The notes under the pieces are model-generated. The model was not told the DNA's origin. It saw only the letters and a program-made list of their open reading frames with translations, and made no database searches. From Desulforudis sp. (GTDB lineage Bacteria > Bacillota > Desulfotomaculia > Desulfotomaculales > Desulforudaceae), in the NCBI GenBank assembly GCA_019084485.1, contig JAHRFU010000009.1, forward strand, positions 1 to 56,566: a stretch of DNA of 56,566 nucleotides, given 5' to 3'. Below, piece after piece: positions 46,593 through 54,337 of this stretch. Position 1 is the stretch's first letter, and each line of letters opens with the position of its first letter. Both the position numbers and the translations under genes were made by a program.

Positions 46593-47246
46593 CTAAAAAT
46601 AGCGGTCCAGGGTTTCTTTTGAGACCATGGTACGCCGGCGTGCCGGAGGCACATCATAGTGCACGGCGTTAAGCCGTAAGGCCTTGGCCGCCATCCACAA
46701 AGCAGTCAGGAGCACCGCTCCCCCGCCAACCAGTGTGGTCAGGCTGGCCTGTCCAAACCATCCCGTGATGGCGGTTACCGTCGCAGTTAGCGCTATAACT
46801 GCGGGACCGAGCAGTCCTAATTGACTTTCCACCGCCATTCCTGCGGCAATCGCCGCGATAATTACCAGAATCGGGGTCACTAAAGGTCTGAAGTTGACAA
46901 CACCCATTAAATCTACCAAACTGAATCGCATCAACTGGGCACGACGACGTCTCGGTACGTCGGTCTCGTAGTCATCATCCGGATCAATGTCCGGCTCGTA
47001 GTAGTCCCCGTGGTCGTGGTCATGGCGCACTTCCCGCACGCGCCTTGACCCTCTTGTTTCCGCAGCCCTTGGTTCGGGCTCGTCCAGAATATCAATCCGC
47101 CGTCTGGACTTCGGAACACAGGCCCACTGATTCACCGCCTGCTGTTCCTCCAGAACGTACCGTTTGTTGGATGCATCTGCGGACGACAGCTTCTTGCGTA
47201 CGTACCTGCGCGAGGTACGGCTGCCGCCGTCGGTCGTTCCAGGCAT
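46593..47246 (-). CDS. hypothetical membrane protein
   Basis: This 217-residue protein has a long polar N-terminus rich in R, D, E and H. It includes an acidic stretch HDHDHGDYYEPDIDPDDDYE, followed by about three hydrophobic segments (for example ITGWFGQASLTTLVGGGAVLL). I do not recognise a family. The ATG has TTGGTGAGG upstream. The His/Asp-rich segment could bind a metal, but that is speculation. It lies upstream of the rpsF operon and ends at its own terminator. Confidence 0.6.
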   Translation of the reverse strand: MPGTTDGGSRTSRRYVRKKLSSADASNKRYVLEEQQAVNQWACVPKSRRRIDILDEPEPRAAETRGSRRVREVRHDHDHGDYYEPDIDPDDDYETDVPRRRRAQLMRFSLVDLMGVVNFRPLVTPILVIIAAIAAGMAVESQLGLLGPAVIALTATVTAITGWFGQASLTTLVGGGAVLLTALWMAAKALRLNAVHYDVPPARRRTMVSKETLDRYF

Positions 47247-47394
47247 AGCCTCACCAACTTTCCAGAAAGGATTGGAATGGTTACCCCGGGTAACTGGTGC
47301 TGGGCCCGCAATCCGGCCTTAATACCTTGATCAAAACATTTCTATCTAGGCTATGCTGTCCGTCCTCCAAAATAGTCAGTCAGTCCCTAAGTTC

Positions 47395-47760
47395 CTACCC
47401 TGGTCGACCCTGGACCAGGAAACCGGTGGTGACCGGTAGCTGTTTGTGTTTAGCCCAAAGCGCGTAACCGCTCTGGGTAATTTCCCCACCTGCGGCAAGA
47501 GAACCATAGGTGGGGGCAAGCCATATGTTCGCCGGAATCGCTAAGCTGCCTCCGACTGCTTGTCCGGTTCGGTATCTGATTCCTGCCAATCGCCGCCACT
47601 GTCCCGGCTCCTTTCCTCCTATCGGTACCGTGTATTTACCGGTAGGGTTTTGAAGGAAGTACTCCGGTCTGTGTCACAAACCTTTTCTTACCCCCCCAGG
47701 AGATCCCCGGGTTGACGGATCGGATCGGATGGAATAACCCATACCCGTCACCACTCTCTT
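47395..47760 (-). pseudogene. decayed reading frames of unknown origin
   Basis: Minus-strand text reads like protein but is broken. An open frame covers 47395-47673 with no usable ATG or GTG start and passages such as YFLQNPTGKYTVPIGGKEPG. The neighbouring frame supplies GYGLFHPIRSVNPGISWGGK just upstream, so one or two frameshifts would join the pieces. The DNA also forms several hairpins, such as CCCCACCT/AGGTGGGG, so a structured RNA cannot be excluded. I do not know the family. Confidence 0.35.
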
Positions 47761-47761
47761 A

Positions 47762-47923
47762 TTAGCTTAGGTTGTCCACATCCTCAACCATCGTCCGATG
47801 CGCCTGCCGACCCACCTTGTGGAGGGCGATTGAGGGATAATCGCCGATATACGGCGCGTTCAGCATTTTTGCCCTAATGATAGCATAGCGGCGCAAACCC
47901 GCTGTGAGCCGGTTGGCGGGCAT
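47762..47923 (-). CDS. possible 53-residue protein
   Basis: The ATG at 47923 opens MPANRLTAGLRRYAIIR and ends DVDNLS before a double TAA. The composition is protein-like, but the ribosome site (GAGGGTG at 13 bases) is weak. It is in the same frame as broken text downstream, so it may be the start of the same decayed gene. I do not recognise the family. Confidence 0.3.
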   Translation of the reverse strand: MPANRLTAGLRRYAIIRAKMLNAPYIGDYPSIALHKVGRQAHRTMVEDVDNLS

Positions 47924-47990
47924 TGGCAGGCTGTCACACCCTCACTCTTCCAATTACTTCCATTTCCATAGATTCCCATATTGAAAAATA

Positions 47991-48178
47991 AGGGGACAGG
48001 CTACTTTTGTGGGTAAGTGCGGTTTTCTGTGGATAAGCCTGGGCTGAAGATGGGCAGGAAACGAGGACAGGCAACTTTTTCGCGACGTAATCTACCCTAA
48101 CACCTATCGTTTTGTTTCATATAAGGCTTAGAACGGGGATTTGTCTTACATACGAGAAAAAGTAGCCTGTCCCCGATT
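47991..48178. repeat. second copy of the 1-250 repeat family
   Basis: The segment 48062-48178 aligns with the 72-184 part of the first repeat: ACAGGC-A/T-AC...GACGTAATCTA...CTATCGTTTTGT...CTTACATAC...AGTAGCCTGTCCCC. The ends are again inverted (GGACAGGCAAC and GTAGCCTGTCC). An extra half-site, GGGGACAGGCTACTTTT, lies at about 47993-48009. It ends 10 bp from the DUF951 stop. The copies differ at many positions, so the family is old or under loose constraint. Confidence 0.75.
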
Positions 48179-48187
48179 CCTGCCCTC

Positions 48188-48379
48188 CTAGTCGGGCAGG
48201 GTGACCTTTACGCGTACCCCTTTTAGAAACTTCGGCCTGGGTAACAGTACGGTGCGCGCACAACCGGTACAACGGATACGATAGTCCACGCCGGTACGTA
48301 AGACCTCCCAGCGATCGGAGCCGCACGGGTGTGCTTTTTTCATCCGTACAATGTCCCCCACTCGAAACTCAACGCTCAC
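48188..48379 (-). CDS. DUF951 family protein
   Basis: This 63-residue protein has the family signature GDIVRMKKAHPCG and a CTGC knuckle, RIRCTGCARTVLLPR. DUF951 members are small, possibly nucleic-acid-binding SH3-like or zinc proteins, with no established role. The GTG at 48379, with GGAGG 10 bases upstream, is preferred to the frame start at 48412. The DUF951 gene near the origin and beside yyaC-like genes is common in Firmicutes. Confidence 0.88.
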   Translation of the reverse strand: MSVEFRVGDIVRMKKAHPCGSDRWEVLRTGVDYRIRCTGCARTVLLPRPKFLKGVRVKVTLPD

Positions 48380-48435
48380 GGTTTCCGTACCTCCGATAAC
48401 CATCATAACCATCTGTTTTGGTAAGGTGTATCAGC

Positions 48436-49116
48436 CTACTTAGACACAGGCATTACAAAAGTCCACAGGTAGTCCAGGAAACTCATGTAAGACGGAGCCA
48501 CTTGGGACTGCGCCAGTCCTTCGGATACCATGTTCGGCCCCATGAATACGCTGGACAGGCTAGCCAATTTTAGGGCACCCACGGCCAGCGCCCCAAACAC
48601 AAAACCTTTAGCAAGGCCGAAACAGAATCCGCCGGCCCGATCCAGCGGCATTAGCAAGGGCAGGCGCGGAACAACCGACAGTACCCGCCCTACGACGGAC
48701 GCCGCAATTAGGAAAACCAGCATGAAGGCCCCTGTATTAACCGTGGCAGTGGCCAAAGTATCCGCGAAACCCTGCCCAAAGACCGAAACCTCACCGGCGA
48801 GGAAGAGGTCAAAACTACTGATCAGTGCATCGAAGCTGGCCGGGAGCGGCCACTCCCCCTCCCCACCGACTACGGCGGGAAAGCCGCTGACCGGTTCAGA
48901 TACCGGAAACTTCTGTTCATAGAAGGTGGTCAGTACCGAGGTCAGCCCCAAGTGCCCTTCAATGTACTGCGCGACGGGGGTGTAGTATTTGAGGGCGACC
49001 ACAAACCCCAGGGCGAGGGAGACCAACCCGAGCACACTGCGCACCAATCCCCGCGTCAGACCGCCCCAGGCCGTCAGCGTCAGAATGACAACAAGCAGAT
49101 AATCCACCCAGTTCAG
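48436..49116 (-). CDS. CvpA-family membrane protein, probable CTG start
   Basis: This CvpA/colicin V production-type protein of 226 residues has four membrane segments. A long extracellular loop of about 70 residues lies between the second and third. I propose CTG at 49116 as the start. It has AGGAGG exactly 8 bases upstream and gives (M)NWVDYLL, matching the conserved CvpA opening MNW(L/V)D. The next GTG (49107) is 17 bases from the site. The biochemical role of the family is unclear. Confidence 0.8.
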   Translation of the reverse strand: MNWVDYLLVVILTLTAWGGLTRGLVRSVLGLVSLALGFVVALKYYTPVAQYIEGHLGLTSVLTTFYEQKFPVSEPVSGFPAVVGGEGEWPLPASFDALISSFDLFLAGEVSVFGQGFADTLATATVNTGAFMLVFLIAASVVGRVLSVVPRLPLLMPLDRAGGFCFGLAKGFVFGALAVGALKLASLSSVFMGPNMVSEGLAQSQVAPSYMSFLDYLWTFVMPVSK

Positions 49117-49169
49117 AGTGATTCCCTCCTAAACAAAGCTACACGCTAAATATACCCGATTCGGGGCGC

Positions 49170-50237
49170 TTAGACATGGTTTTCGCGTCCGGCTACAAAA
49201 AACCTGCTCAACGGCCTTACCAACAGCGCCAGGATCAGTATCAGACCGGCATAGCCGAAGAGGGGGTAGAAAAACCCGATCAAGAAAGAGAAATCGATGA
49301 AGGCCAGAGGCACAACCAGAAGTGTCGCGCTCACTCCAACCACCCGGTAACGCGTCGTACCCGGCAGGGCCCAGCGGCTGGCCAAGCCGTGCGCGTTGGC
49401 GATGGCCGTAGTAAAGACCGCCATCCAGATGACTACAGAAATTATCGTCCGTACGGCAGGGTGCACAATCCCGGCCAGAAAAAGCATCGGTACCTCGTAA
49501 AGCGCCAAATCCGAAAAGAAGGTGACTACGGCTAGGGTGACGATGCTCGCTGCCACCCCCAGCGCCAGGCCGCCCGCTACCGCGCCCCGTATGGCCTGCT
49601 GACGGTTCAGGTGGCAGCCCAGCGAAGACAAAACGGCCACCGGCACTACCATGTTGTAGGACACATAGAGGAAAGCAGATACCAGCCAACTACCCACGAC
49701 TGTCCTCTCCGTGACTGCTTCCTCAATCACTTCCGAACCTCCGCCGCCGACCAGCAATGCCAGCAGACAGACAACAACCACCAAAATAATTTTCAGTGGA
49801 ACGAGCACCGCGTTTACGGCCAACAAACCGTTTAAGCCGGAGTAAATTACGACACACACAAAGGCGGCCAACACTAACACTCCGGCACCGGCCGGAAGTC
49901 CAAACTGCTCCTGGAAAACGGCACCGCTACCCGCCAGCATGATGCCCAGGCCGGCTACGAGCATGCCGATGCTCACCAGATCCATAATGCGGCCTAACCG
50001 GCGCCCGAGCAGGTAATTCAAGACCTCACGATAACTGGACGCTCTCAGGTGTACCGCAGTACTCTGGATAACCGCCCCGAGGTAGGCAAACAGCACGGTA
50101 GCCAAAGCCACCCCCCAAATGCCTTTGGCTCCGTAGACGCCAAAAAACTGTAGAATCTCCTGGCCGGACGCGAATCCGGCCCCGATAACCGCTCCAACGT
50201 AGAGCAGAGCCACCTTCAGCGCCCCTGTTTGAAGCAC
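49170..50237 (-). CDS. ykvI: YkvI-type membrane transporter-like protein
   Basis: This 355-residue protein has about ten hydrophobic segments. The first is broken by the motif GAVIGAGFASGQEILQFF, as in the APC/LeuT-fold superfamily and the YkvI family. The substrate is unknown. The GTG at 50237 with GAGGTG upstream is preferred to the longer frame to 50342. It is transcribed away from yyaC, so 50238-50400 holds both promoters. Confidence 0.8.
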   Translation of the reverse strand: MLQTGALKVALLYVGAVIGAGFASGQEILQFFGVYGAKGIWGVALATVLFAYLGAVIQSTAVHLRASSYREVLNYLLGRRLGRIMDLVSIGMLVAGLGIMLAGSGAVFQEQFGLPAGAGVLVLAAFVCVVIYSGLNGLLAVNAVLVPLKIILVVVVCLLALLVGGGGSEVIEEAVTERTVVGSWLVSAFLYVSYNMVVPVAVLSSLGCHLNRQQAIRGAVAGGLALGVAASIVTLAVVTFFSDLALYEVPMLFLAGIVHPAVRTIISVVIWMAVFTTAIANAHGLASRWALPGTTRYRVVGVSATLLVVPLAFIDFSFLIGFFYPLFGYAGLILILALLVRPLSRFFVAGRENHV

Positions 50238-50400
50238 GCCGTTCTTCACCTCAAACCTTTTTCCGATCAACCTCCCTGATTTGTATGCTATAACCCGCGA
50301 AATCACTACTTGTTGGGGAATAACTGGTTTGTTGAGTGGCAATAACTATACCAGTTAAGCATAAACTTTCACACCATATCAAAGGGGGTTCGTATATCTG

Positions 50401-51012
50401 ATGTCTGAACAGGCCCTTGAATGCAGAATCGGGACACCCGCGCTATCGCGGATTCATATAGATGACTCTCTGGCGGCTATGAAACTAGCCGAGGAACTGT
50501 ACCGTCGGCTGTCCGAGGCGAACCTCGAGGCGGGGCAAAGGCCGATTGTCTTACTATGCATCGGCACGGACCGTTCTACGGGAGACTCGTTGGGACCACT
50601 AGTTGGAAGTTTGCTCTCCGCTACCGGTCAGAACCTCTTCAGCGTGTACGGCACCCTGGAGGAACCGGTTCATGCCACAAACCTGGAGCAGGTTATGGCG
50701 GTAATCCGGGAGACATACCAGAACCCGTACATTATCGCCGTCGATGCCTGCCTCGGGAACCAGGAGAACATCGGCTACGTCAACATTGTGGACGGTCCGC
50801 TTAAGCCTGGGGCCGGAGTGAAGAAGACCCTGCCGTCTGTGGGTGAGCTACACATCACCGGTGTGGTAAACGTTGGTGGTTTCATGGAATATATGATCCT
50901 GCAGAGCACGCGGTTAAACATTGTAATGCAGATTGCCCACGTGATCACAGACGGAATTAAACAGACTATCTACAATCATAAGCAGGCTGCAGCAGCGGTT
51001 GACCGTGCATAA
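50401..51012 (+). CDS. yyaC: YyaC-type spore protease-like protein
   Basis: This 203-residue protein of the DUF1256 family (YyaC) is related to the GPR spore protease and HybD-type folds. Signatures are CIGTDRSTGDSLGPLVG and AVDACLG. It occurs almost only in spore formers. The ATG is preceded by AAAGGGGGT. It is one of the few plus-strand genes here and ends at a strong terminator. Confidence 0.88.
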   Translation: MSEQALECRIGTPALSRIHIDDSLAAMKLAEELYRRLSEANLEAGQRPIVLLCIGTDRSTGDSLGPLVGSLLSATGQNLFSVYGTLEEPVHATNLEQVMAVIRETYQNPYIIAVDACLGNQENIGYVNIVDGPLKPGAGVKKTLPSVGELHITGVVNVGGFMEYMILQSTRLNIVMQIAHVITDGIKQTIYNHKQAAAAVDRA

Positions 51013-51038
51013 ATTTTAGGACTAGGCTGTCCCAGGCG

Positions 51039-51070
51039 AAACCCCGGGGGCTTTCCCCGGGGTTTGTTCT
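51039..51070 (+). terminator. terminator after yyaC
   Basis: AAACCCCGGGG and CCCCGGGGTTT (51039-51065) form an 11-bp stem, followed on the plus strand by GTTCTTTCT. It also stands at the end of the opposing ykuS gene. Confidence 0.85.
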
Positions 51071-51081
51071 TTCTACTCACT

Positions 51082-51327
51082 TTACTGGATTTCCGCGACC
51101 CGCTCAACCTGTTCAAAAACTTCCTGAGGGGTCTTACCTTCGGCACTGACCACCGGAACCTTAAGCGATCTTTTTTGCACCCCGGTGAAGTCATCGGTCA
51201 TTCCGGACACCACCAGAGCCGCTGAGTGATCGGCCTCATCCGGCGGCACCACGGTATATCCCCGTTTCTGAAAGAAGCTACCGAGATCACCCAAACCTTC
51301 ACTGATTGCTACCTTCTTCAAAAACAA
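51082..51327 (-). CDS. ykuS: UPF0180 family protein (YkuS)
   Basis: This 81-residue protein matches UPF0180: GLGDLGSFFQKRGYTVV near the start, ALVVSGMTDDFTGVQ in the middle, and a helical end. The function is unknown. It has one ATG with TGACGGGAGGTG upstream. It faces the yyaC terminator. Confidence 0.82.
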   Translation of the reverse strand: MFLKKVAISEGLGDLGSFFQKRGYTVVPPDEADHSAALVVSGMTDDFTGVQKRSLKVPVVSAEGKTPQEVFEQVERVAEIQ

Positions 51328-51360
51328 TCACCTCCCGTCAGTGATAGTATCGGGGAGGTG

Positions 51361-52026
51361 TTACCGTTCTATACAACCGCAAACGGCCCAGGCCTTGTTA
51401 CGATTCAGGATGTCAATGACCTCTTCGTCTGAGGTCTGGTCAAAATGATCATAGAACTGGCCCACGGCGTAAAACGGATCAGGAGCCTCGAGACAGATGA
51501 TCCGGTCCACTTCTGGAGCCAGACGGTCCAGAGTTTCGGGCGGGGCCACCGGCACTGCCAGGATAACTGTTCGGGGATTCCCTTTGCGGATCGAACGTAG
51601 AGCGGCGAGGGTCGTGCTTCCGGTTGCAATCCCGTCGTCAACCAAAACCACGGTCCTGTCCCTGTATTCCGGTTCCGGACGGTCACCCCGGTACAGTCTT
51701 GTACGGCGGGCGATTTCAGCGATCTCTTGCTCGATTTGGGGTCTGAGGTCGGCTTCATCCAACCCAGTAAGCGTCATCAGACGGTCGTCCAGGATCACTG
51801 TTCCGTCTTGGGTGACTGCGCCGATGGCCACTTCGGTGTTGAAAGGCACCCCGATTTTACGCGGAATAATGATATCCAGCGGCAGTCCCAGCTTCTCGGC
51901 GACTTTGGCCGCCACGATCACCCCGCCACGGGGGATACCTAAGATTAGCCCGTCCTCCAAGGACTCATCGGCCATATTTTCCGCTAGTCGACGGCCCGCT
52001 TCGGTACGGTCAGAGAACATATCCAA
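51361..52026 (-). CDS. phosphoribosyltransferase-family protein
   Basis: This 221-residue type I PRTase-fold protein has the PRPP loop VVLVDDGIATGSTT and an N-terminal GIPRGGVIVAAKVAEKLG. It resembles the stand-alone predicted phosphoribosyltransferases of COG1926. The base substrate is not known. A C-terminal region with two cysteines (AVCGC) is unusual. It reads in the same direction as ykuS and may share its transcript. Confidence 0.82.
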   Translation of the reverse strand: MDMFSDRTEAGRRLAENMADESLEDGLILGIPRGGVIVAAKVAEKLGLPLDIIIPRKIGVPFNTEVAIGAVTQDGTVILDDRLMTLTGLDEADLRPQIEQEIAEIARRTRLYRGDRPEPEYRDRTVVLVDDGIATGSTTLAALRSIRKGNPRTVILAVPVAPPETLDRLAPEVDRIICLEAPDPFYAVGQFYDHFDQTSDEEVIDILNRNKAWAVCGCIER

Positions 52027-52057
52027 CCACCTTCATCATCGTCCCGATTCACAGATT

Positions 52058-52570
52058 CTACGGCCGGGCGGTAGGGGTCCCATCACCCCCGGACTGCTTA
52101 ATTGCCGCCTGCTCTTCTTCGGTCAACGCGTACGTTGAAACACCATCCTGAACGGGCTTGCAGTAGGTCCTAGACTCTGTACGTGAATACAACCCAGTTA
52201 CAACTGCACCATTCTTGCGGGCGTCCAGAATAGCCACAGAGAAGCTCAAGTCGCTGCCTACATCGCCAAAGGCGTTGTAGCGGATCGCTTTCGGGGTACG
52301 AACACACTCATCCAGTTTATCCTCGATGGTGCGCTGCCGACGCCCGGATGCCTCCAGATCGGATTCGATCCCCTGGAGGCGGACGGTGCAATTCTCCAAG
52401 CCCTTTTCAATACCATCTCCGCCGTGCTGGCGTATGAAGCCGAGTAACCGATGCTGCTGCCGAAGCATTCGGCGGTAGACGAGGATCTGTGCCAGGCTGA
52501 CTAATAGTAGGATACCCAAGCCGGCGAGGATAATCTCGTTGAGGTAGGCGGAGAATTGTATTTCTGGCAT
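52058..52570 (-). CDS. DUF4446 family membrane-anchored protein
   Basis: This 170-residue protein has an N-terminal membrane segment (IILAGLGILLLVSLAQILVY), a coiled-coil helix and a C-terminal domain with RYNAFGDVGSDLSFSVAILD. These are hallmarks of DUF4446. The function is unknown. The ATG at 52570 starts MPEIQFSAYL; the longer frame to 52687 overlaps the divergent larE gene and its promoter. Confidence 0.82.
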   Translation of the reverse strand: MPEIQFSAYLNEIILAGLGILLLVSLAQILVYRRMLRQQHRLLGFIRQHGGDGIEKGLENCTVRLQGIESDLEASGRRQRTIEDKLDECVRTPKAIRYNAFGDVGSDLSFSVAILDARKNGAVVTGLYSRTESRTYCKPVQDGVSTYALTEEEQAAIKQSGGDGTPTARP

Positions 52571-52603
52571 TACACAGCCCCATTTCTCTAAAAGTGGATG
52601 ATG

Positions 52604-52632
52604 TTGACAACCGGAAACCGGTACTCTAGACT
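52604..52632 (+). promoter_or_regulatory. sigma-A promoter of larE with a palindrome in the spacer
   Basis: TTGACA (52604-52609) and TAGACT (52627-52632) are separated by exactly 17 bases. The spacer begins with the perfect palindrome ACCGGAAACCGGT (52610-52622), a candidate repressor or activator site. Transcription would start only about 15 bases before the larE ATG. Confidence 0.6.
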
Positions 52633-52653
52633 TCAGATCGGGGGGACTTCCTA

Positions 52654-53448
52654 ATGTCTCACAAAATCGAACGGGTACGGCAAGCACTCCGGACTTATGA
52701 CAACGCCCTCGTCGCCTGCTCAGGCGGCGTGGACTCGGGCCTTCTGCTGAGGCTGGCCGCAGAGGTACTTGGCAACCGTGTCACCGCAGTCACCGCCGTA
52801 ACCCCATTCGCCGTCCCCGAAGACCTGATGCGGGCCGCCGGATGGGGAGAGACATTGCCCATCCGATACTTAACGGTTCAGACTGCGCAAATGGACGATC
52901 CCGCATTTAGGGCCAACGGGCCGGACCGCTGCTACCACTGCAAATCAACACTGTTCAGAACCCTAACCGGTTTGGCTCGCTCTCAAGCGCTAGCCGTAAT
53001 CCTGGACGGCACTAACGCCGATGATGCTAAAACGCACCGTCCCGGTCTCCGCGCCACGGAGGAGTTCGGGATCCGCAGTCCGCTCCGCGAGGCAGGCCTG
53101 ACCAAGACCGAAATCCGGAAAGCCGCCCGTGAATACGGTGTCCCGCACTGGGATCAACCTTCCGAGAGCTGTCTCTGCACCCGAATTCCCTACGGCAGAC
53201 CCATCTCCCCGGCCGATCTGAGGCAGATAGCCCTGGCCGAGGATTTCCTTCGGAACGATCTTGGACTACGAGTGGTTCGAGTCCGGCACCACGGAGACAC
53301 CGCCCGGATCGAGACTGAGCCTGAGGTACTGGGTCGATTGGCGGAACAGCCTACCGCCCAAACGATCCATCGGTATCTCCGCTCCCTGGGGTTCCGGTTT
53401 GTCACTGTCGACCTCGCCGGGTACCGCAGTGGTGTGTTTGACCTGTAA
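52654..53448 (+). CDS. larE: LarE, sulfur-transferase for the nickel-pincer cofactor
   Basis: LarE adds sulfur to the pyridinium bis-carboxylate intermediate of the nickel-pincer nucleotide. The PP-loop SGGVDSG (23-29) activates the substrate with ATP. The catalytic region reads ESCLCTRIPYG, with cysteines at 173 and 175 where many LarE proteins have a single sacrificial cysteine. There are further cysteines at 93 and 96 (CYHC). A multi-cysteine type may hold a [4Fe-4S] cluster and act catalytically; that is inference. The gene is followed by larB after 118 bp. Confidence 0.93.
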   Translation: MSHKIERVRQALRTYDNALVACSGGVDSGLLLRLAAEVLGNRVTAVTAVTPFAVPEDLMRAAGWGETLPIRYLTVQTAQMDDPAFRANGPDRCYHCKSTLFRTLTGLARSQALAVILDGTNADDAKTHRPGLRATEEFGIRSPLREAGLTKTEIRKAAREYGVPHWDQPSESCLCTRIPYGRPISPADLRQIALAEDFLRNDLGLRVVRVRHHGDTARIETEPEVLGRLAEQPTAQTIHRYLRSLGFRFVTVDLAGYRSGVFDL

Positions 53449-53566
53449 AAAATGATACCGCCTGACAATGTTTTTCGCAACGTTTTACTTGTGGGCCGCC
53501 ACTTAAAAGCTGAGTACAATCAGCAAAACCGACACAGGCTAATTGTGAAATCCTGGAGGGTACGCT

Positions 53567-54337
53567 GTGGATAAAGAAAAGCTCCGCAACTTGCTAAATG
53601 GCGTTGCCGGCGGTCGGATAAGCCCCTACCAAGCCCTTGAAGATCTGAAGGATTTCTCTTACGAAAACATCGGTTGCGCCCGGCTGGACCACCACCGGCA
53701 CCTGCGCACCGGCTTCCCGGAGGTCATCTTCTGCCAGGGGAAAACCCCGGAACAGGTGGCCCACATCTTCCTCCACCTGGCCCGGCAGGACGCGCCGGTC
53801 CTGGCCACCCGGGCCACGATCGAGGACTATGAAGCCGTCAGCCGGATTGTTCCTGAAGCGGTATACCGTAACCTTGCCCGATGTATTGTACTTGAGAAAC
53901 CCGCGCACGCCCAGCCTGAAGAAAAGGGGTGGCCCGATGTTTTGATCCTAAGCGCCGGCACCGCGGATTTGCCGGTGGCTGAAGAGGCCGCCGTGTCCGC
54001 ACGGACGATGGGACACCGGGTGGAACTGGTTGCCGATGTAGGCGTCTCAGGCATTCACCGCCTGTTCGACCAAAAGAAGCTAATTCAACACTCCCGCGTG
54101 GTGATCGCGGTAGCCGGCATGGAAGGGGCACTGCCGTCGGTGGTTGCAGGTCTTACCGCCAGGCCGGTAATTGCCGTTCCGACCAGCGTGGGCTACGGAG
54201 CCAGCTTGGGCGGAATCGCGGCCCTGCTGGCAATGCTCAACAGTTGCGCCCCGGGTGTAGCCGTCGTTAACATCGATAACGGCTACGGCGCGGCAGCGAT
54301 GGCCGACGCCATCATCCGTACGGGGAGGGAAGATTAA
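53567..54337 (+). CDS. larB: LarB, nicotinic-acid adenine dinucleotide carboxylase/hydrolase
   Basis: LarB carboxylates nicotinic acid adenine dinucleotide and hydrolyses it to the pincer precursor. The 256-residue protein is PurE-like, with the signature GTADLPVAEEAA and a C-terminal VGYGASLGGIAALLAMLNSC. The GTG start has TGGAGGG upstream. Its stop overlaps the larC start (TAATG), so the two are coupled. A TACAAT -10-like box lies at 53517-53522, but no proper -35 was found. Confidence 0.95.
   Translation: MDKEKLRNLLNGVAGGRISPYQALEDLKDFSYENIGCARLDHHRHLRTGFPEVIFCQGKTPEQVAHIFLHLARQDAPVLATRATIEDYEAVSRIVPEAVYRNLARCIVLEKPAHAQPEEKGWPDVLILSAGTADLPVAEEAAVSARTMGHRVELVADVGVSGIHRLFDQKKLIQHSRVVIAVAGMEGALPSVVAGLTARPVIAVPTSVGYGASLGGIAALLAMLNSCAPGVAVVNIDNGYGAAAMADAIIRTGRED

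Noticed and set aside
47395-47650. Possible c-di-AMP, c-di-GMP or cobalamin riboswitch, because of hairpins and fragments such as CCGCCACTGT.
   Set aside because: None of the conserved cores of these riboswitches is present in order, and no suitable gene follows on the plus strand. Kept only as an open question.
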